Positions 5,590 through 6,351 of a DNA stretch of 6,351 nt are shown here, in pieces. The stretch lies in NCBI GenBank assembly GCA_002327415.1, contig DCVU01000131.1, positions 1 to 6,351 of the forward strand, in the 5' to 3' direction. The position numbers were made by a program, and so were the translations under genes. How positions within the stretch are numbered: the first letter of the stretch is position 1; every line of letters begins with the position of its first letter. The DNA is from Smithella sp. UBA2180 (GTDB lineage Bacteria > Desulfobacterota > Syntrophia > Syntrophales > Smithellaceae). The notes under the pieces are model-generated. The model had not been told where the DNA came from. It ran no database searches and saw nothing but the letters and a program-made list of their open reading frames with translations.

Positions 5590-5720
5590 CTGGGGGCTAT
5601 AAGCAATCTTCCAAAGGCGATATGTGCCAACCGAAAGGTCAATGGTAAACATAGAAATACCCTCAAATAATTTGAGAGGCACGGGTACAAAATGCCTTTG
5701 GCAGTTTTCAAAATTTGAAC
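5590..5720 (+). ncRNA. Structured RNA candidate, possible type V (Cas12f-like) guide/tracrRNA
   Basis: Hand folding finds a dense set of helices. An outer stem CCAAAGGC/GCCTTTGG pairs 5611-5618 with 5694-5701. TATGT/ACATA (5621-5625 with 5649-5653) carries GCC/GGT and an ACC-GAAA-GGT tetraloop hairpin (5630-5639). CTCAAA-TAA-TTTGAG forms at 5662-5676 and TACCC/GGGTA at 5658-5662/5683-5687, sharing one C. GTGCC (5624-5628) can also pair with GGCAC (5678-5682) as a pseudoknot. From memory, the Un1Cas12f and AsCas12f tracrRNA cores read AAGTGC, hairpin, GTAAC inside a short stem; here GTGCC, hairpin, GGTAAAC inside TAT/ATA is comparable. The Cas12f-like ORF 400 bp downstream on the same strand supports this. 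Ends are not defined. A riboswitch or other regulatory RNA is the main alternative. Confidence 0.5.
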
Positions 5721-6052
5721 CGTATTGGTTATTTTACTTTGGATTTCGCATATAAAAAGGATTTTTTAAAAAAAATGCGAAGCCTAAAATATAAGCAAAA
5801 CATATCACAAAGCACTCAATCGCACTAATAGGGATAGAGGTGACGAAAATTCTTCCAAGCAGTCAAAAATATCAACCAGTAGGTTCCCTTCACGCGCAAA
5901 GTCGCAAAATTAAAGTTGGGGTGGCAAAAATGTTTAGTGAAAATGTCATTATACCTCTTTAAAAAGAGAATTCTTGACAATTTTAAACGAAATTTTTGGA
6001 CATTATAAAAAAGAATCCTAATAAAACCTAATTTATTGTTGGCAATATTCCC

Positions 6053-6082
6053 TTGACGTATCAGATTTAATTTCATTATACT
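6053..6082 (+). promoter_or_regulatory. Sigma70-type promoter for the effector-like ORF
   Basis: TTGACG (6053-6058) and TATACT (6077-6082) are 18 bp apart, each one or two bases off consensus. Transcription would start near 6089, giving a leader of about 40 nt before the ATG at 6128. The leader has no visible Shine-Dalgarno sequence. The flanks are AT-rich. Confidence 0.6.
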
Positions 6083-6127
6083 TTTTATAGTTAGAATCAA
6101 TAACCTATCAAACATTTTCTAATAATT

Positions 6128-6351
6128 ATGAATGAAGCAATCATTACAACAAAAGTTGTCAAGATTCCTGTGCGAGTTATGGAAGATGACAATGAACTGC
6201 GTATCCTAAAATATAAAGCCCTTAATGAGATGATGAAAGAAGCCCGTTATCTAGGCAATATGGCTATAAGATACGCTATCGCCTACAGGCTAAAAGGCAT
6301 CCCTAAAGAAATTGATGTTAAAAAAGAGGCTCTTTCGGTTTTGTTGTACAA
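6128..6351 (+). CDS. Putative compact type V effector (Cas12f/TnpB-like), N-terminal fragment
   Basis: The frame is open from the ATG at 6128 to the window edge, giving 74 residues; the rest lies outside. A first beta-rich segment (ITTKVVKIPVRV) leads into a helix ALNEMMKEARYLGNMAIRYA (residues 31-50) and then KGIPKEID. This layout matches the wedge strand and first REC helix of Cas12f-type proteins; from memory Syntrophomonas Cas12f1 has EAGNMCLRDL and SMPKEDRIS at the same places. If right, it is an RNA-guided DNA nuclease, or an inactive relative, with the RuvC and zinc-ribbon parts downstream. An in-frame stop at 6101-6103 and the promoter at 6053 favour this start, though no ribosome site is visible. 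An unrelated coiled helical protein remains possible because no catalytic residue is in view. Confidence 0.6.
   Translation, partial: MNEAIITTKVVKIPVRVMEDDNELRILKYKALNEMMKEARYLGNMAIRYAIAYRLKGIPKEIDVKKEALSVLLY

Larger units (their letters stand above)
5144..6127. other. Long stretch without a convincing gene
   Basis: Between the winged-helix gene and the last ORF no reading frame on either strand has a good start, ribosome site and protein-like composition. The stretch holds the repeat/origin candidate (to 5358), dyad repeats with a promoter-like site (5532-5573), a structured RNA candidate (5590-5720) and a promoter (6053-6082). A hairpin-like dyad TTCGCAT/ATGCGAA lies at 5745-5751/5775-5781 around an A/T-only centre, and CTCTTT/AAAGAG at 5955-5960/5963-5968. 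A perfect TATAAT on the minus strand (5948-5953) could start a leftward RNA but lacks a good -35. In 5359-5531 only short AACC/GGTT dyads stand out. Confidence 0.7.

Noticed and set aside
5616..5655. Fluoride-type riboswitch, from GGCGAT at 5616
   Set aside because: The opening bases fit, but the conserved GCTGATG and CTC tail of that riboswitch are absent, and the next gene does not look like a fluoride transporter.
5974..6009. TTGACA (5974) with TATAAA (6004) as a promoter
   Set aside because: The spacing is 24 bp, too long for sigma70, and no -10 lies at 16-18 bp. The 6053/6077 pair is better.
5825..6115. Minus-strand 96-aa ORF
   Set aside because: No ribosome site, a composition of random Phe/Leu/Ile/Asn type, and it overlaps the likely promoter of the effector-like gene.
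5144..6127. CRISPR array
   Set aside because: No repeat of 24-40 bp recurs at regular spacing. The longest repeats here are short dyads and iterons, so any array must lie outside the window.
5144..6351. Second tRNA-Arg 3'-end copy (attR)
   Set aside because: No match to the T-loop plus acceptor strand was found in the window; only scattered matches shorter than 8 bases.

Overview
The window reads as a bacterial chromosome segment with a mobile element inserted beside a tRNA gene. The left end holds the 3' part of a methylenetetrahydrofolate reductase fused to a cysteine-rich zinc domain, an arrangement typical of anaerobes with a methyl-branch C1 (Wood-Ljungdahl type) pathway. Together with the style of the element genes, this suggests a Desulfobacterota/Syntrophia-like host; that assignment is an inference. 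A tRNA-Arg(CCG) gene and its terminator follow and mark the host/element junction.

Right of the tRNA the content is accessory. A P4-type tyrosine integrase (1683-2897) is preceded by G-rich repeats that look like integrase arm sites. Next come an unrecognised, visibly AT-rich gene (2997-3797), a three-unit 20-bp dyad array overlapping its stop codon, and a strong intrinsic terminator. A tightly coupled cluster follows: a 14-codon ORF (4005), an AlpA-type regulator (4046-4252) and a 93-aa Cys-motif protein (4252-4533), joined by ATGA and TAATG overlaps. A winged-helix protein resembling replication initiators (4619-5143) comes next, and repeated sequence from its stop codon onward could be an origin. 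Integrase plus AlpA plus Rep-like protein plus iterons is the plan of a phage-satellite-like or plasmid-like integrative element.

The last 1.2 kb is the most interesting part. A 984-bp stretch without a convincing gene (5144-6127) contains a dyad-flanked promoter-like site (5532-5573) and a compact structured RNA candidate (about 5590-5720). The RNA's core (GTGCC, GAAA-capped hairpin, GGTAAAC, then a possible GGCAC pseudoknot partner) resembles my recollection of Cas12f tracrRNA cores. A sigma70-type promoter (6053-6082) then leads into an ORF that runs off the window (6128-6351). Its 74 visible residues look like the N-terminus of a compact type V (Cas12f/TnpB-like) RNA-guided nuclease. No CRISPR array is present in the window.

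The working model is an integrative element that carries its own replication module and a miniature type V effector with a separately transcribed guide-type RNA. The nuclease call rests on an N-terminal fragment and the RNA call on hand folding. Both need the sequence to the right of this window.
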